Shown here: positions 36,115-48,400 of the stretch, piece after piece
Layout of the letters: every line of letters starts with the position of its first letter
Position numbering within the stretch: position 1 is the first letter of the stretch
The notes under the pieces: model-generated
The model's input: only the letters and a program-made list of their open reading frames with translations
What the model was told of the DNA's origin: nothing
The model's database searches: none
Source of the DNA: Dasyornis broadbenti
Taxonomy: Eukaryota; Chordata; Aves; Passeriformes; Dasyornithidae
Direction of reading: 5' to 3'
Length of the DNA stretch: 64,000 nt
Assembly (NCBI GenBank): GCA_013397935.1
Contig: VZRN01004250.1
Coordinates: 634,569-698,568 of the forward strand
Position numbers and translations under genes: made by a program

Positions 36115-36880
36115 CCCTCTACTGGTGCCACGAGAGCACCAGCTCACACCATGTGAGTCCCATTGCTGTGGTGTTCTTGTCCCCCCACAATATCCCCGTG
36201 AAGACGTCCAGCCATCAGCCAACACTCAGCATGCCTCAAACAAAGCTTTCCCCCATAGATCTCCTAAGCAACATGGACAATATTATGATCCTGCCCGTCC
36301 CTCAGACCTTTGGATGTTATCTTTGACTCCTGTCGCTCTAGGTTCATGCCTCTGGCTAGTTCTGTGTAGCCTCTCTAAAATATTGTCATTTCTGTCCCCG
36401 CTCCTGGCTCACATGCTTGCCCAGGCAGTCATTACCATGCTCCTCAATCACTGTTACAACATTCCTGATTCTGGCGCTGGCAAATCCGATCCCACCCTGT
36501 TCACACATGGTCCTTATGCTTCAAAAAAATCACTCACCTCCCCTGCCCATCACCCCTCTCGCTTGCAGGGCTCTGCTCTTGGTCATATCAAGCATAACCT
36601 ATTTGTCTTTGTTCCCAAGATCTTTCACGACCTTTCTCCACCCAATACAGTATTTTTTTTTTATTTATTATATTATTTATTTTCTTTGGCCTCCGATCAA
36701 CCCATTGTGCCACTCTGTGTTGCCCAGCTGTTAAAATCTGAAGGCACCCTCGTGCATTTCCCTGTACGATTAAGGTGGCTGCATCACTGTCTCCCCAGTG
36801 TCACTTCAAACCCCCTGTTTTTAGAAGGCTGTAAACCCTTCAGAGCAGTGGCGCTGTTGGTGAGCTGTGTGAGCAGAGGT
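36115..36880 (+). mobile_element. Ancient CR1/L3-type LINE, 3' part of ORF2, heavily decayed
   Basis: The plus strand carries a run of phrases that I recall from a CR1-like LINE abundant in turtles and crocodilians: 'cagccaacactcagcatgcc', 'tcaaacaaagctttccccca', 'atagatctcctaa', 'gacaatattatgatcctgcc', 'tggatgttatctttgactcc', then 'aatcactgttacaacattcc', corresponding to the reverse-transcriptase segment usually read 'DYCN'. Later come 'cctatttgtctttgttccc' and 'cctcgtgcatttccctgt'. Frameshifts and stops break the frame, so the 284-codon frame overlapping it is incidental. A T- and AT-rich insertion at about 36653-36690 interrupts the match. The element is inactive; clade assignment is from memory. 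Confidence 0.7.
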
Positions 36881-37715
36881 GGTTTCCATGGACTCCCCCG
36901 GTCTGTATTGTCAGCTTTTGGCTTGGTGTGAAGGCTCCCTGGTTCAGAGCCCTCTGTTTGTGCTGGCTTTGTGTGGTGTCTGTCGCTGTGGGATAGTGCC
37001 CCACGAAGGGAACCCACGGGTGCCGTGGTAACATAAAACAAGAATCATTTAAAAAGCAAGAATTAATAGCACTGTGTGTCTGTTGTTGCCCCTGCTGCAC
37101 GGAGCAAGCACTGGTCCTGGAGGATGTTGGTGGGTTTTACTTGCTTTGGAAAAGAAGTGATGGAAAGAATTCCCATCCCCACTCCACACCTCTTTCCCAG
37201 GCCCTTTTCATTGCTCCACCAATCACTGAAACGAAGGGAAAGGCTTAAAAAGCAAGATGGTAAGTGGTAGGACCAGCTTTGTGCAATTCCATTTTTGGGT
37301 CTTCTGTCCATTCTGTTCAGACTTTGTTTCTGGGGACTTTGTGAAAGTGAGCTGGAGTTTGTTTGTGAGAAGAGACAGGGAAATGTCATTGACCCGCATC
37401 CAATTCCACCCGTTCTTCTTGTTGGGGTGCTCCTTGGAGAAGCCTGACATCGCACATGGAGTGCCCTGTGCCCTTGGCCTGTGTAGGACAGGAGCAAACA
37501 CGCTCTGGTGGGGCTTTGCCGCACCCTCTGCATTCCAGCTCAGAGTCTCCTGAAGCTGCAAGCCACGTGAAATCACTGCTAACAATGGCCTTAAATCCAT
37601 TTTCTACAATGGGGGGGGGATAAAATAAAAAAAATCAGATGCAAAAATGTCAGGCTGCAAACCCCGACTGCTGAGCCGGTCTTCTTCCTGTGAGAAGGAA
37701 GAACTCTGGTGAAAA

Positions 37716-37744
37716 NNNNCGCTTGGAGAAGAAAAAAATCTGTG

Positions 37745-37773
<29 letters not shown>
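37716..37773. repeat. Four-N gap and 29-A run
   Basis: Positions 37716-37719 are N; a run of 29 A spans 37745-37773. Just before the gap TTCTTCC (37682-37688) and GGAAGAA (37697-37703) can form a small hairpin, which with the A-run may explain the sequencing difficulty. Confidence 0.95.
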
Positions 37774-37775
<2 letters not shown>

Positions 37776-38010
37776 ATCCAGCCCTGTGTCGGGAACAAAG
37801 GTCACTGCCTCTGCAGCAGCCAAGTCTGTAGCCCAAGGCCAGTCAACATCTTGAGCCTTGTCCTGTGGCTTTGGGACTTTTTACAAAAGCTGGGCATTCT
37901 TCCAGCACTGAGCTGTAGCAAGGACAGTTGACCCACGTTGCACCTGGGGCATCTCAGCCTTATTTCAGTTTCACATAAGGCTTTGTCTAGGTTTATTTTA
38001 TTTAATGGGC

Positions 38011-38036
38011 TTCTTTTTTTTTCTTTTTTTTTTTTA
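38011..38036. repeat. Poly(T) with one interruption
   Basis: Two T-runs separated by a C lie between 'gggcttc' and 'actggtg'. No adjacent retroelement was recognised. Confidence 0.85.
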
Positions 38037-38303
38037 CTGGTGATACTGTCACAGGAAATTCTCACCGTTCTATTACCTTTTTCCTGTTGGGACTAGCCTT
38101 AAAATAAAATGAATAAATAAATACCTATACATACATATAAAAATATGCAGACAGGAAAGCTATTCAGGTCTGCAGAGGCCTTGATAACGCTGCTGATGAG
38201 GTTGCCAGCTTTGCCTGTGTCTGAGCTGAACAATTCTCCACCACCTCCCCAACCCCTGGGAACTTAAGGGGAGGTAGTTGTGAAGTTTCTAATTCTGACT
38301 ACA

Positions 38304-38325
38304 GGTGTCTGGTTTGAAAGACACC
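38304..38325. repeat. Small hairpin: GGTGTCT / AGACACC
   Basis: Seven-base perfect arms with an 8-nt loop, GGTTTGAA. The strand TGTCTGGTTTGAAAGACA faintly resembles the start of some passerine LTRs, but nothing downstream supports an LTR. Confidence 0.5.
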
Positions 38326-38788
38326 ACATGCCATGCTGTAATCTCATTTAGGAAAAGGGTAATTAAATAAAAATACAGATGTGTTACAGTCACAGTTCCT
38401 GCACATCTGAAATGACGGTTGGTTTGAAAAAAGTAAAGAATAAATCTCTCTAGAGGTGCGCTGCCGTCTCATCTGTTGTAATATTACTCACTATTAGTAC
38501 TTTAAATAAGAAAAGGGGTTTTGAATGTCAACATCTGCTCTTAACCATCTCTTTACAGCAGGAACATCGTGTTTGAAAACAAACAAGATAGGAATGCCTA
38601 AACTCCCCTTCTTCTTCTGCTCCGCGTATCCAAATATTCCCGCCGGTGTTTACTTGTTGCACATTCTGCTCCATCATTTGGTGCTTTTGAGGCGCTGTAG
38701 ATGATCAGAAACAGAGGAGTCGTTAGACCTGCTCAGCTTTGCCATAACAAATCGGACACTCACCGATCTCGCCCGTTTGAATCATTAC

Positions 38789-38924
38789 CTTGAGAAGCGT
38801 AAACGCCACTATACTCCAGATAAATTGCTTGAAAAGATTATTTTGAGAAAGATTAGCCAGCTTTAAGATGGACTCTTCCCTGCTCAGTAGTAATGATAAC
38901 AATGAACTACAGAATTCATCTGGT
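38789..38924 (-). other. Minus-strand exon-like frame, 136 nt, unproven
   Basis: On the minus strand an acceptor 'ttttactgtattgag' precedes a frame that stays open to a good donor, CTCAAG/gtaatg, at 38789. The peptide begins PDEFCSSLLSLLLSREES and continues NLSQNNLFKQFIW, ending in a hydrophobic stretch to LLK. The amino-acid mix is ordinary for a protein and the surrounding AT-rich DNA keeps several CpGs ('ccgatctcgcccg', 'aagcgtaaacgcc'), as constrained DNA might. The acceptor is only T-rich, not strongly pyrimidine. No family was recognised. Confidence 0.2.
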
Positions 38925-40552
38925 CTCAATACAGTAAAATATTTAACCCCATGCTTAACACTGTAAGTGTGTGCATCCCTGCAGCAGGGCTGAGCTGTAG
39001 CTCTTTGCTCTGTTGCTGCTTCATTCCTGCACGTGCCGCTCCTGTTGCTTCTGGGAGTCAGGCTGTTTCTGGAGAATAAACCTTTGGGATCAGCAAATAG
39101 GGAAGAGCTGCTAATATATCAATTATCCGGTAGGATTTGGGGGGTTGCAACAACAGCTGAGTGGTGTTACCACCCTGATTGTTCGTATTTTACAAGGCTG
39201 TTGGTCTCTCCTTGCCACTTCCCCTTTTCTCTCGTTCTGCCTGAGGGAGGGAGATCCAGACCCGAGAGACTTGGGCTTGGAGGAAGAGTATGGAGGTCTC
39301 AAGCCTGGTGGCATTACTGTGAACCTTTCCAGAAATGCCCTCCTAAAGCCTGAGCAGTTGTGATTGTGCTATTTCTTCGAGCTCTTGTTCTTATTATACC
39401 AAAAATACACTCCAGCACATTGCTTCTCTAGAGAGGTGTGAACCCACACATTTTTAGTCTTCATGGTGTGGTGAAACAGAGTTTAAAACACGATGTGGTT
39501 ATTATGTACTAGGCTCCAAAATCAAAAAGCACATAAAAATCTTATGTATTTCTTAATAGTTTTTTTCAGGATTTTCAAGCCAATTTCAAACCTTTCTGAG
39601 ACCTGACAGGTTTTGAGCACTTAGTGCTGGCAGTTCCTTGAGCTCCTGAAGCCTGGCTTATGGGGAATCAGATTTTTATAGAACTTCATAGAAAATTCAT
39701 CCTTCCTTTCTGTGCTGAGCATTACAGAAACACCACATGAGAAACGGTCGGGGTTTAAACTCTATGCCATTAAAATGATCGTCAAAGAGTAGGAACTGCA
39801 ACTGCAACAGGATTTATCAGCTCAGACCCCACTTTGCAGCATTCACAGGAGCAGAGCCCCAGCTCCTTGCATGCACAACTCAGTGATGCTGCCAGTCCGA
39901 GCTTCAGGCTGCTGGGGGATTTCTCCAGGCTTGGTCCTTCCACCCCTCTGTGTCTGCAGCCAGCTGAGAGCACCAGCGAGCAGGGGGGAGCAGAGATTCC
40001 CAGCAGGCCCCTGAGAGCTCTGGCTTTCCAACTGGACTCCTTGGGTTATTCTTAAACACCCGCAAAACACACGAGAATCCTGCCATTGTCACAACTGGTC
40101 TTTGAATCAGGGGCTCTTAGACAGAGGATATGCCATTCTTCTTTTGTTCCACACTCCCAGAATGCTCTTAAAAGGAAAGAAAGACACAAAAAAACCCCCC
40201 CAAGTAAAAACCAAACCTGAACTGTGCCGTCAGCTTTACCCCGACAGCCAGAGGTGGAAGGGATGGTTGGCCAAGAGCAGAGTCCTGGGCTTTGTGATTT
40301 CTCCCTGTGAGTTATGGCTGCATGTCAGTAGCAGTAAGTAAAGCAAAATGCAGTAGCTAGACTGGTGTTCTGCTCAATTGCCTGGGGCCCCAGCTGAAAT
40401 TTAATAAGCAAATGTAAGATTTTAGTGCTTTGGAATGGAAACTTTATGGTAACTCCTCTCTGCAGCCCCTGTTTAAGTGATGTATCACATGTGCAGTGCA
40501 CCTTGGATGCTGAGTCCAGCTCTGCTGTTCCTCTCCCAAGCTGGAGCCAGGT

Positions 40553-40602
40553 AAATCCTCAGGTCACAGAGCAAGCTGGTACTGAATCCAGCTGTGGCTG
40601 GG
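40553..40602 (-). mobile_element. MIR-type SINE remnant, inverted
   Basis: 'Ctcaggtcacagagcaag' followed by 'actgaatccagctgtgg' recalls the reverse strand of MIR ('aaggtcacacagctag', then 'gggattcgaacccagg'). The match is short and degraded, from memory only. Confidence 0.3.
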
Positions 40603-42921
40603 AGAGCTTCTCTGCCGCTCCATGCACATGGGTTAGGATGAGAGTCCTGATGGCTGTGGGACAATCGCTACTGGTGATTTTTTGAAGCCAGGGGTTACCA
40701 AATCATGTTCAGAGTCGGGTTATGGAGCGTGGATACTTTGGGTCATTCTTCAGAGTTGAAAACACAGAGGTTCTCTTTGCCATTCTCTGAAATGATTATT
40801 GTCTTTTTATTATTTTCTAAGACACACATTTTTATTGGTCATGTTTGACTCACTAGTGAGGATGGAGAACCGTCTCACGGGAAATGAGAAAAAGTTCCTG
40901 ATTTTAAATGTCCATTGCTTTTGTCCCCTGCTCAGGAATAGGTGAGGAGTGCATGCTCTCTGCTGCCAGCTTCTGTTTTGCTCTATCTGTTATTTTACAG
41001 TTTCTTCATTGTGACGGTTCACAGACACTTGTCAGCTGTTCCTCATCTCTCTCCAAGCATGAAAATCTAGTCTTGAGGGGTGTGTTTAGAATCAGATCAT
41101 ATCGGGAGCTGTTGGCAGGAATGCACTGAGATGGCAAAGCGAGCTTTACCCTTTTCCCAGCTCCCTGCTACTGTTTCCCATTAGAACCAGCTGGCACAGC
41201 CCATTTGTCAGGGATTTTCTGCATGTTACTCAATACCCCCAATATCCATGGCTGTCTTTAGGAGATGAGGAAGCTGAACAACTCCCAAGAAGTGGTGAAT
41301 TCAGTCTAACCAGGTCAAAAAAGAAAACAACAGAACATCTTTACCTTGCACAATTGACTTTCCCAACTTTACATCCTTCCAGCATGTGCAGATGGTGCGC
41401 AAAGGGCCAGGAAAACATGGAGACCTCTCTCTCGGGAAACACATCAAAACTGGCCACGAGCCTTGTGCTCCTTGGGTACCTCTTGTGTGCTTTTCCTGGG
41501 GTAGGGCCCAAGCTGAGGCTGTCTCACTGTGCATGTACAGCCTCTGAGGACAGAAATTACATAAACTCTCTTTCAAAACCCATGTCTCTGTTTCAGCAAA
41601 GTCTTTCAAGTTCAATCCCTGAAAGGTCCCCCACGATAATAACCCCCTGCTCATTCCCCTTGCCTTCTCACGCGTGTGTTTATTTCTGTTTGCTCCTTTC
41701 TTTTTCGCAGATGGCAGATAAATCTTGTCAGTGCTTTTTTGGCTTTGCAGCCTTTTCTCAATCATCTTTCCTTTTGTATCTCCAGCAATGTGCAAATCTG
41801 GTGGTTTGCTATTTCTGCTAAGCGTATTTCTTTTCCATGCTGTCTCATTGTCTCAGTCTTGTGCTTTTCTGCTGGGTGAAAGAAGAGACAAATTTCCAGT
41901 AGGCAAAAAATAAACCAGCCCCAGCTCATGAAAAAAAATGAACCCTTTTTAATCACCGCTATAAAACGTAATGGTTTGGTGCGAATTCCTTGTCAAGGTT
42001 GGGAGACTGACCAATAGGACCCCGAGAAGCATCTTTTGATCTGTCTCCTGGATCAATTGGAATTTTATTGCACATGAGGAGAACAATACCGCACGAGCCC
42101 TTGAAGTGGTGCGAACACAGATGACACTTTTATTCACTCTCAGCCAGATTGCCTGGTATTGTGTCCCTTCTGTGAAAAATGACACTCTGGCAACAGGCCA
42201 CTGACTGCAAAGCATCTTGGCATGGGCCTCCTGTTTGTCTCAGCCTGAGCTGAGCATCACCAGGGATGCCAGACTGCTGGCCACAAGCTGAGGGTGTTAG
42301 AGCACCATCTTTATCAGCATCTCGCTGCCATTTTTGGTGGCAAGTGCTTGAGGGAGGAGGGGTAGCTCCTGAATGTTTAGATATTTGGTGGCGTCGGCAA
42401 TGGCAGTTCACTCTCCCCTTGGGAAGAGCAGCAGCTCCCCTGGCACGTTTGTCACAGTCCTGCCAGCCCCAAACAAATTAGTCCCCAGAGCTGCTGAGTC
42501 TGTGCTTCCCATCTCCTTTTTCTTTCCTGGTGTCTCAAGTGGAAAGTTCCCCTTCAAGTGACGAGGAAGACAAATCTGATTGACTTCCAGTCTCGTCTGA
42601 GCCACCATAGTTACTGCAACGCACCCAAAAGCTCATGGGTTTCCCTCAGACTTTTCGGAGGGCACTCTCAGTTTGTCTGACAGGGAGCTGTCGTGGAGTG
42701 TCTGGGCACAGGTGACACTGAGCTATGGGTTCTGTTGTAGCAGGACACTTGGCCATCAGAACTGGGTGTAACACCAAGGCATTTCCACCGTTATAGAATA
42801 GTCCACATCATAAATCATTTTTCCAAGGTCCCTGTTGGGTCTTTCTGCCTTCTGAGAAAGGAGTTTAAATGGAGAAAGTGGAGGAAGATTTTCTTCTTCC
42901 AAGCACAACAATTTAACCCAC

Positions 42922-43035
42922 CCAGACACGTTCCTGTGTAACCTGCTCCGGGTGAGCCTGACTTGGCAGGGGGGTTGGACTGGCTGATCTCCAGAGGCCC
43001 CTTCCAACCCTAAAACAATTCTGTGATTCTGTGAA
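42922..43035 (+). mobile_element. CR1 LINE 3' end
   Basis: 'Cacgttcctgtgtaacctgc', 'ggtgagcctgacttggcagg', 'ggggttggactggctgatct', 'ccagaggccccttccaaccc' and the terminal 'attctgtgattctgtga' form an unmistakable avian CR1 tail in plus orientation. The element is truncated on its 5' side, ends at about 43035 and is well preserved, so it is younger than the other repeats in this window. Confidence 0.95.
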
Positions 43036-45152
43036 CTATTAATTTCATAGGGTGCCCAGATTTTTATTCAATTTAAATGTTTTTACTTCCATCCAAGCAG
43101 GAGTGTGACAAGGTGTGCAACAGCCACCGCTGAGCTCTAGGAGACACTGGACTGAAAACTGGATGTGAATTTGTCCTTCCTGCTGGAACCAGGCTCCCTC
43201 TGCACCTACTGCTGTGGAACGGGAATTTCCCTAACTAAACAGTTGCATTTTTCTGAAGGAAGGACGGTATCTTTGCCTTCAGCCCTGATGCAGTGTGACA
43301 CGTACCATAGAACCTGTCACCATTCATGAACTCAGCTCTGCTTCAATGTTAATAAGTCTTTAATCAAGTCATTTGTTTCACCCAGGATGTCACATTTAGC
43401 AGGGAATTGTCAAATGCTTGAAAACTGGAATCATAGCAGCACTATTTAATGCTAAGTGGTATCCACATCATATCTGAAGCTGGAACATGCCAGGATTCTG
43501 CAACTAATATTTCCAAGCTTTCAGGACCAATCATGGGTTGGCTGGGTATGTACATTATTTCTCTCTGCTTATGTGTGGCACACTATTATATTCTATATTT
43601 AGTAACTCGTTCTCACATTGCTTATCTGTTCCTTATTTTCTTTGGCTGGTTCTTCTGCTTTTTAAAATAATTCTGTGCAGCACTGGACCAGTCACTTGAA
43701 ACTAAGATTGACGCTCAGTCCAACAGAAAATAACTGAAATTTAAAACTGGTGCTCCTCATTCTAGTCTGTTTGTGATATGTGAGGAAAAAGAAGAGGCTT
43801 GAGCCAAGCAGCTGCTGGTGGGATTAAGTGGGAAGCTGTCCAGGGAGACCAGGTTTATGATTCTCATCTCCTGTTCTTGATGTTGTCTTCAAGAGGAACA
43901 GAGCTAAGGGCGAAAATTGTATCTCTAATATCCAGTTCCTGTAAGTCTTTTCCACTTGGAAAGTAGAAAAGGAAGTTATAGTGAACTCATGGCAGATATT
44001 GTCCCAGTGCATTTCCCTTCTTTTATTTGGATTACATTTAATGTCGTGCCTTTTTTTCTTATAAGCTTGTTTCTGTCTGCAAATAGGTACCTGACAGTGT
44101 CAGTGGTAACAGGAAACACACCTGTACCTGCAGCAGCTGCTGCTGGAAAGCAGTGCCATGATGTCTGAAATACCTGAAACGTGGAAATTGAGGAGTCATT
44201 TTCTTTGCCTTGAGGAACCGTTTGTGTTTATATTTTAACTCTGCTGTACTGTTGTGTCTTTCTCGTGAGCCAGACCCCTTGTGGTGGTTCTGTGAAGATA
44301 CAGAAGGACTCCTGTCATACCTGTGGGGAAAACATTTTGGTTTGGGGTTTTCCCCTGTTTCTGTCCTGAAGTATTCAGTAAAATATAGTTTATAAAAAAA
44401 GGATTATAAAATACTACTTCAGATTTTATTTTGAGTTTCCACAGTCATTCCTGGTTCCAATCAGTTGATCAAAAGTACTGAATGAATAAAGGATCCATGT
44501 TTTCTGAAAAAAATAATGTTGTGTTCTCCTAAAAGCTCATTTTCCCTATAAAATGTTGTATTTGAATTTAGTCCAAGTCATAATGAGTGCTGGAGCAATT
44601 AAAGTATCAGCCACTATAAGGAGTCTTGGGAGCACAGGAGACAGATAGGATCAGGGTTTAAGCTACTTAAATACCTTTTATGAGAAATAAAGATTTCACA
44701 AACCTCAGTTTCAAACAAAATAGTTGACATATGCGAAGCTCAAAGTACTAAACTTCTTCTCCTGCCCTCTCCCACTAAACAAATAAAGATCTATGAAATA
44801 TTTAAACTTTATATCTGCAGGAAGAACAAAAACACTTTATTTCTATTTAAAAGTTTTTGGCAGGTGCTCAGATATTTATGATAATGGGATCATAAAATGA
44901 TGTGGAAAGGTTAGTGGGGAGGTGCAGTGGGAATTTTGAGTGTGACTTTGTAAAATGTCGCATTTGTGAAGTCTTAGTCAAATTGTAGCCGGGGTGTTTG
45001 CTCATTTACATGTGTCCTACAATAGTTACTGTGCATTAGGAAACCCTTAAATCAACAAAGAGTTTTCGTGTGGGGCTGGATCGTGCCTTCACATGCTGCA
45101 ATCAGTTAAATTCCTTTGATTTAATTCCTGTAACCATTACCCTTCAAAAAAA
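43036..45152. other. Single-copy noncoding DNA
   Basis: No gene or repeat was recognised. A good acceptor ('tgtttctgtctgcaaatag' at about 44082) is followed by only about 28 open codons and is not annotated. 44390-45120 is AT-rich. Confidence 0.5.
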
Positions 45153-45164
45153 NNNNNNNNNNNN
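45153..45164. other. Assembly gap, 12 N, inside poly(A)
   Basis: The gap separates a run of 7 A from a run of 12 A, so it most likely hides only more A. Confidence 0.97.
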
Positions 45165-45228
45165 AAAAAAAAAAAAGAAAAAAGCCTTTTCAATATTTTT
45201 CATTAACACATACTATTAAGTGGGTAAG

Positions 45229-45470
45229 TGCCCTAAGTATATTTTAATTTAATTTAGATTTAACAGCAACATTTTTCCCATACTAATTAAATGCCAGTTT
45301 GTTATTAAGAAAATATTTATTGAAGTTGAATTTGGTGATAGATACATATCTATCACATCACTGTTAAACCTCATTAAATAGTGTTTTAATTGCAATTTGT
45401 TTTTAATTACCATTCATTAAGCATATTATTAAATCTAAATTGCATGCTTATGAAAGACGGGTTTGCCAAT
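45229..45470. promoter_or_regulatory. TAATTA-rich block, candidate conserved enhancer
   Basis: Roughly 240 bases hold many homeodomain cores: 'ttttaatttaatttag', 'ctaattaaatgcc', 'gttattaag', 'ttaattgcaatttg', 'tttaattaccattc', 'attcattaagc', 'ttattaaatc'. A perfect inverted pair of GATA words (45335-45356) sits inside, and 'tttgccaat' (a CCAAT/NF1-type word) closes the block. There is no coding frame or recognised repeat. The composition matches developmental conserved noncoding elements in amniotes. This is inference from motif density, which AT content alone inflates. Confidence 0.3.
45335..45356. repeat. Palindrome with 10-bp arms around CA
   Basis: GTGATAGATA and TATCTATCAC are perfect reverse complements separated by two bases. 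Each arm contains a GATA core, so the site offers two outward-facing GATA motifs. Confidence 0.85.
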
Positions 45471-48400
45471 ACAAGTGGCTGAGGCCCTTAACTACTGCCT
45501 TGCTTTTAGGTTCCCATAATTTGAAGTGTGTAGGGTGAAAGTTTGATCTATTTATATTATTTCTATTATTATCTCCCTCGCTGCCCGTGTCTCCCATCTT
45601 TATAAACAGAATTAATAACATCTGAGGCAGTCAACAGATATAACAGGAAAACAGAGTACGAAAAGTGGTGACAAAACAGCTCCTTGGGCAAGGAAGCAGG
45701 GAGGAAGGGAAAACATCAGTTAAACAGGGCATTGAAACCAATCAGCTAAACTGGGAGAAGGAGAGGATGGGGACTGGGAGCCTGAAGGATGCAGAGGGAC
45801 GCTGTTAATGACCTGAAGAGCGTTTTTCCTTTGGCTGATCATGGGCAGTCTGGCCAGGGTCAATCTGAGACAGCCCAGTGGCTGTTCAGAAAAGATTTAC
45901 TGGTCCCAGTCTGGATCTGACACAGCTGCCAGGGTGGGAAGGGCCCATCCTCAAGATCAGAGCATTGTGCTGGTGGCTGTACGGCATCAGCTCACAAACG
46001 CTTACAAAGAAAGCCCAGCACCGTTCAGTTTTTCCAAATTTTCACCCAGAGGCAGCACTGCCCCCCTTTAGAAATAGGAACAACTGTATGGGATGTGTGA
46101 ACTTGCTTTTTCAGACATGTTTGCCCGATTTCTTAGTAGTAGTCCATGAATCTAAGGCAAGCTGAAAAAATCCTGAGATAAGAAGCTTTCTTTTCTAAGG
46201 ATATCAGCTCTTCCAACAAAAAGACCCCACTGAGTTGGGCTTTTAAAGGCTGGGTGGTTTTTTTTAATCTTAAAAGAAAAGAGTCTTTTGGAGCCTTTCA
46301 TCTAGGAATGACACTTGATTTCTGGCAACAGGGAGGAAAGGCTGGAAAGAAAGGTGTGAGGTTGTTCTTGTGCTGGAAGAAGCAGAACGTAACCAGTTAG
46401 CAAGCTGGAGAAGCATTCCCAAAGGGAGCTGGAGAGGCAGAAAGTGACAAAAGGCACTGTCCCTTATGGGGTGCAGTGCTGGAGTCCTGTATTCTGCCAG
46501 TGTCTGACTGTATCAGAACACTCAGGGAGGAATTCATGGGAATGGGGGCTTCTGGACAGTGCCTTAGGCGGGAAAAGACATTTCTATGTGGAAATAGCAG
46601 AATCAGCCTGCGGTATTGCCAACTTTCCCATGGGCTGGATAAAGAAACACAGTAAAACTCTGCACACGGACACTCTCTGGCTCTGGTTCTCCTTGCATCG
46701 AGGATGGTTTTGCGCCAGGTTATCTCCGTTGACTCCAGTGGATTATCTCCAATGCACAGTGCAGTTTAAATCAGAGGCAGGACGTCTTTTCTCCTCTTTC
46801 CAATTCATGAATCTCTTTCAAAACCTTCTGTACCAGATGTTACAACGGCAAGCAAATCATCCTGGCAAACCAAAGCATCTCCTCATGAGTCTGTGTCACA
46901 GTAGGCCCTGGTGCCTCTATCTGCCTCTGGATCTTTTGCTCATAAAACATTCGTTATACAACGGGTTTTTTTGGCAGATGGGTATCCTCCGCGAAAAAGC
47001 CATTTCCATTCCAATGCAACGGCGCTTTTGTATGGCCTATTTCAGTCCCTGTTGCGCAACCTCTTTGCACAATGATTCATTATTCTGTCTTTCTCCTTGA
47101 TATGCTGAATCATGGGATGACACTTTGCCAGCGGCTCTGTATGCCAACAATAACTTGCTCGTGTTTCGGAGATAGACGGGGCTGCACAAATCACCGCAGC
47201 ACAGGGAGCCCGGGCATTTGGCTGAGGGGAGCTCTCAGCAGGCATTAAACTCCACATGGATGGGGAAGTTACCTTTCAGCTCCTGCTCTCTTGGGATGCT
47301 GCATGAGGCCTCCACTTGTCTTTGAAAGGCTGGGGAAGGCCGAGACTCCTCTAAACTGATGGCAATCAGCCTCTCCTGCACTGCAGCCCCTTCACTGAGA
47401 GGACTTAAATCAGCCCAGCTCTCCACGGAGCACCACCTGCACTCAGGGGCTTGACTTGGCAGAAACGTGGAATGGTGGAGAAGGCTTTGGAATTACCCAG
47501 ACAGATACATCAGGTGCCTCTGTGGGATTTCCTGACGCCATCTCCTACATGTTGGTGGGCGGAGGCAGCTAAATTAATCCCTTTGCTACTGCAGCAGCCT
47601 CGGCAGGGCGCATTTCCCCACGAGTCCTGCTGTGGCTCCTGGGTACAGGGGTGCTGGGTTACAGCACAGCTGCTCGCTTTCCATAATTCAAGGCTTGGGT
47701 AATGATTTTTAACTTCTGTTTAAAAATTAATTTGCTTTTGTCAGTGATGCACAGGATCCTTGCAGAGGCAAATGATGCTTTCCCTTGGCCATTCTGAAGT
47801 TCTTTCTGATTTGTTTTTGCTGGGAGATTCTAACTGTAGCTATTTATCTGATCACAGAGAATTCAGAGTCCACTGAGTATATTCACAGCTGTTCTGAGAA
47901 AAGGGACAAGATTTTGGTCAGAAAGGAATACATTGCACTGCTTGAAAGTTTTAAGGGAAACGCTCTTGCATTTTTAATACTTTTTTTTAATTTGAATGCT
48001 GTATTGTAATTCTCAGTGTATTCAGTTTGTAGCACAGTACTATAGACCTTATGCACTTCAGTCATTTGAAAGTGCCTTAGTTTTCTTTTGAAAATGATAA
48101 AACAATGAAAAAAATCTAGATGATGGAGGTGGTGTCCCAATAGACCTCGAGGGTACATGTGCACATCTAAATTTTATGTGTAATTGTTACAAAAATTTCA
48201 TATACAAAAGTATCTAGTATTTTTAGGTGTTACAACCTGAGACTTCTGTAAGGCGTGTTCCTCCCCCTGCGCTTATTGCAGGCTCACACTCCATGAGAAT
48301 CTGTCCATGTGCAGCCAGGCTTTGATGTGAGATGCTATAAAGGTCAGATTTTAGGAGCAGCGTGTACATAATTGTCTGACACGTGGATGTACAGAAAGGG

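Larger units (their letters stand above)
36881..42921. other. Single-copy noncoding DNA
   Basis: No gene was recognised. The stretch holds a 4-N gap and A-runs near 37.7 kb, T-runs at 38011-38036, AT-rich sequence from 38090 to 38940, an exon-like minus-strand frame at 38789-38924 and a MIR-like remnant at 40553-40602, all listed separately. Remaining frames overlap on both strands. Confidence 0.5.

Noticed and set aside
36077..36931. 284-codon plus-strand frame
   Set aside because: It runs out of frame through a decayed LINE and a T-rich insertion, so it is incidental.
46444..47100. 218-codon plus-strand frame, the longest without gaps
   Set aside because: It begins at GTG, overlaps an ancient repeat remnant, has no initiation or splice context and resembles no protein I know. 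A frame this long is only mildly unusual by chance over six frames of 64 kb.
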